From Shewanella sp. Arc9-LZ (GTDB taxonomy: Bacteria; Pseudomonadota; Gammaproteobacteria; Enterobacterales; Shewanellaceae), in NCBI RefSeq assembly GCF_010092445.1, contig NZ_CP048031.1:3720001-3784000 (forward strand): DNA of 64,000 nt, written 5' to 3'. Both the position numbers and the translations under genes were made by a program. The notes below the pieces were generated by a model. The model ran no database searches and was not told the origin of the DNA. It was given only the letters and a program-made list of their open reading frames with translations. Below, one piece after another: positions 62,477-64,000 of the stretch. How positions within the stretch are numbered: position 1 is the first letter of the stretch; the number at the start of each line of letters is the position of its first letter.

Positions 62477-63703
62477 TTATCCAGGACGGCCATCAAGACG
62501 TGGTCGTAGTAAAATCGGCGCGTAAAACCACACAAATAAACCAAAACCGACAAACCAACATGCTCCAGCTGCCCATAACCAAATTTGGGTGTACTCAGGC
62601 ATCAACAAAGGCATTCCTGCACGTAAAACAGCAGCGAGAGGCAAACATAAAAATGCCCACGTCATGTTGGGGCCTTGATAGATATTGCGACTAGTATGCC
62701 CAAGTGAAACGCGAGAAATCATTGATAAACATAATGATGCGATGCCGCCAATAGCAAATAAATGCAATAAGGTACGATAGGCATATTCGTTATCAATGTT
62801 GATTGCCATTAATAACAATGTGATTGGCAACGATAGATACGAAATATGCAATGACCACAGCATCGGCTCTTTTAGGGTTTTATGTGCTTGCCAACGAGCA
62901 AAACGGACTAAATGCAATATGCCTGCTACTGCTAAAAGTGCTTGTTCAACTCCTTTGGGGAACCAGTGACTTATTGCTTGAATAAACAGTAAACCCATTG
63001 CTAATAATAATGTATTTTCTAACACATTAATGGGATCAGGCTTGGGTTGTTGAATTTTCATTGCGGTAAAAAATGGGATCACTCGACCGCCAACAATGGT
63101 AATAACCATGGCAAGCCACCAAATCATTCCTTGCCATAATTGGGTCGATAACGAAAAGTTACGTTCGGACAAGGCGTAATAACTGGCTAAATTAACCAAC
63201 AATGCGACCACCAGCATGATAGGAAAACCTATATTGCGCCATTGTTTAACCGGATAAATACAGCGCCACAATGCCAACGCACTTAACCCTAAAAATAAGC
63301 TGTCAAATATTGCAGGTAGTATCAAAGGAATGTTCATTGGTAATAGCAACATTAAGCGGGCAATGAGCCAACAACCAAAGGTGACCATTAACGCGCGTCC
63401 CGTAATGGTGGGTTGATTGGTCCACGCTTGTACTGCTGTGAGTAAAAAACCGCACACAATAGCCATAGCGAAACCAAATAACATTTCGTGAGGATGCCAC
63501 CATAGCGGCACAACATTGGCCCAAAACTCACTGTTAAATAAGCTATATTGCGGAGTAAACCAGCCCATTAACCACAACGGGATGTATAACGCTGCGACAC
63601 TTGCTCCACCTAAAAAAAACGGTCTAAAACCCAAACGCCATATTGCAGGAGTGTTATCAATTTCAGCAGGATCATCAATATTCAGCATAAGCAGTGCACT
63701 CAC
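62477..63703 (-). CDS. nnrS: NnrS family haem/copper membrane protein
   Basis: A ~408-aa membrane protein with about 12 hydrophobic helices, linked to nitric-oxide and nitrosative-stress tolerance in several proteobacteria. Family features: WRLGFRPFFLGGASVAALYI at the start, WWHPHEMLFGFAMAIVCGFLL with conserved His residues, AWTNQPTITGRALM, WWLAMVITIVGGRVIPFFTA and FAIGGIASLCLSMISRVSLGHTSR. The start is GTG at 63703 or ATG five codons later; neither has a clear ribosome site. It adjoins nrfA, fitting a nitrogen-oxide role. Confidence 0.93.
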   Translation of the reverse strand: MSALLMLNIDDPAEIDNTPAIWRLGFRPFFLGGASVAALYIPLWLMGWFTPQYSLFNSEFWANVVPLWWHPHEMLFGFAMAIVCGFLLTAVQAWTNQPTITGRALMVTFGCWLIARLMLLLPMNIPLILPAIFDSLFLGLSALALWRCIYPVKQWRNIGFPIMLVVALLVNLASYYALSERNFSLSTQLWQGMIWWLAMVITIVGGRVIPFFTAMKIQQPKPDPINVLENTLLLAMGLLFIQAISHWFPKGVEQALLAVAGILHLVRFARWQAHKTLKEPMLWSLHISYLSLPITLLLMAINIDNEYAYRTLLHLFAIGGIASLCLSMISRVSLGHTSRNIYQGPNMTWAFLCLPLAAVLRAGMPLLMPEYTQIWLWAAGACWFVGFGLFVWFYAPILLRPRLDGRPG

Positions 63704-63843
63704 TTAGTGGATTAACATCAACAAGATTTAAACATGTATAATATATAAATCTTTAATATAGCCATTCTATGCTGTTAATTGATGTGCTTCAATCAATACT
63801 CATCAATCCACTCACCAGCCAAGCTCATAGTGTGATCTAACGC

Positions 63844-63882
63844 AAAAAAAGCCGCTATTATCATAAGAGATAATAGCGGCTT
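63844..63882 (-). terminator. Intrinsic terminator of an off-window minus-strand gene
   Basis: AAGCCGCTATTATC (63849-63862) pairs perfectly with GATAATAGCGGCTT (63869-63882); on the minus strand TTTTTGCG follows. It indicates a minus-strand gene beyond the right edge. Confidence 0.88.
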
Positions 63883-63923
63883 AATTGTGTTGTTGCTGAT
63901 TTCTCGAACTAAAATGGACTCAG

Positions 63924-64000
63924 TAACCTGAGTTCAAGATAAAAAACGGCTCTCAAACAGCCCTTTGTCTTGCTAACTGCGTTAAATGTTGATCGAAACA
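63924..64000. repeat. Second copy of the dispersed repeat seen at 15994
   Basis: Starting TAACCTGAGTTCAAGATAAA and continuing CTCAAACAGCCCTTTG, TCTTGCTAAC, it matches 15993-16046 with scattered substitutions. The copy runs off the window, so its right terminus is not visible. Confidence 0.7.

Larger units (their letters stand above)
63704..64000. other. nnrS upstream region to the window edge
   Basis: No gene is seen in 297 bp. AAGATTTA and TAAATCTT form an inverted repeat in about 63723-63753, close to the nnrS start and a candidate operator. A terminator and a dispersed repeat follow to the right. Confidence 0.5.

Noticed and set aside
63723..63753. AAGATTTA...TAAATCTT as an NsrR site
   Set aside because: The arms begin like the NsrR half-site, but the overall span is too long and the inner bases do not match the consensus I know.
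63779..63796. TTGAT-N8-ATCAA as an FNR box upstream of nnrS
   Set aside because: FNR sites have a 4-bp spacer; eight bases is wrong, so it was not called.

Overview
The window looks like a chromosomal segment of a Shewanella-type marine gammaproteobacterium. This is inferred from gene order (pyrB-hemL, nhaD, exeAB, cca, lpp, folB-folK-uppP, plsY/tsaD, rpsU-yqeY-dnaG-rpoD-tRNA), a periplasmic pentahaem NrfA next to NnrS, and a large polyamine-catabolic locus. Base composition is moderately AT-rich, and intergenic regions carry many short dispersed repeats, as in several Shewanella genomes.

Layout. 1-9.8 kb: 3' part of a ClC chloride channel gene, pyrB, hemL, nhaD, the exeA-exeB pair that helps assemble the type II secretion secretin, and cca. 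10-11 kb: lpp, then a 14-copy 10-bp tandem array and a three-copy degenerate ~100-bp repeat. 11-15.7 kb: rlmA, the folB-folK-uppP cluster, plsY and tsaD. 16.3-21.2 kb: macromolecular synthesis operon rpsU-yqeY-dnaG-rpoD, followed by a CAU-anticodon tRNA (tRNA-Ile2 by its acceptor stem). 21.4-27 kb: membrane diguanylate cyclase, DUF599 protein, RluA-type pseudouridine synthase and a Cache chemoreceptor.

27-52 kb holds a nearly complete polyamine-utilisation locus. PotFGHI would import putrescine. PuuA, PuuB (two paralogues), PuuC and PuuD would make the gamma-glutamylated route to GABA, and a SpuC-like transaminase an alternative direct route. GabT and GabD would take GABA to succinate. An omega-amino acid:pyruvate transaminase plus MmsA would handle beta-alanine/malonate semialdehyde. 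PuuR is the likely local regulator. The decamer AAAACACTTT and close variants recur in the control regions of these operons and are a candidate regulatory site. The locus is interrupted at 42-45.2 kb by a repeat-rich insertion: a ~190-bp inverted repeat flanks an AbiGi-family abortive-infection gene and a ClpP-fold lipoprotein gene.

52-64 kb: a Gcw_chp/TorF-type outer-membrane protein, a previously unlisted-looking 59-aa gene, a DUF3634 gene, and an eight-gene minus-strand cluster (NTF2-like, SDR, FAD amine oxidase-like, DUF1365, Cfa, DUF2878, chalcone-isomerase-like, DUF3833). Elsewhere this type of cluster is associated with an RpoE-ChrR sigma/anti-sigma pair; here that pair is absent nearby, but an ECF-like promoter lies upstream. 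The window ends with nrfA, nnrS, a terminator for an off-window gene and a second copy of a dispersed repeat first seen upstream of rpsU.

All assignments come from reading the sequence and remembered family features; no database search was run.
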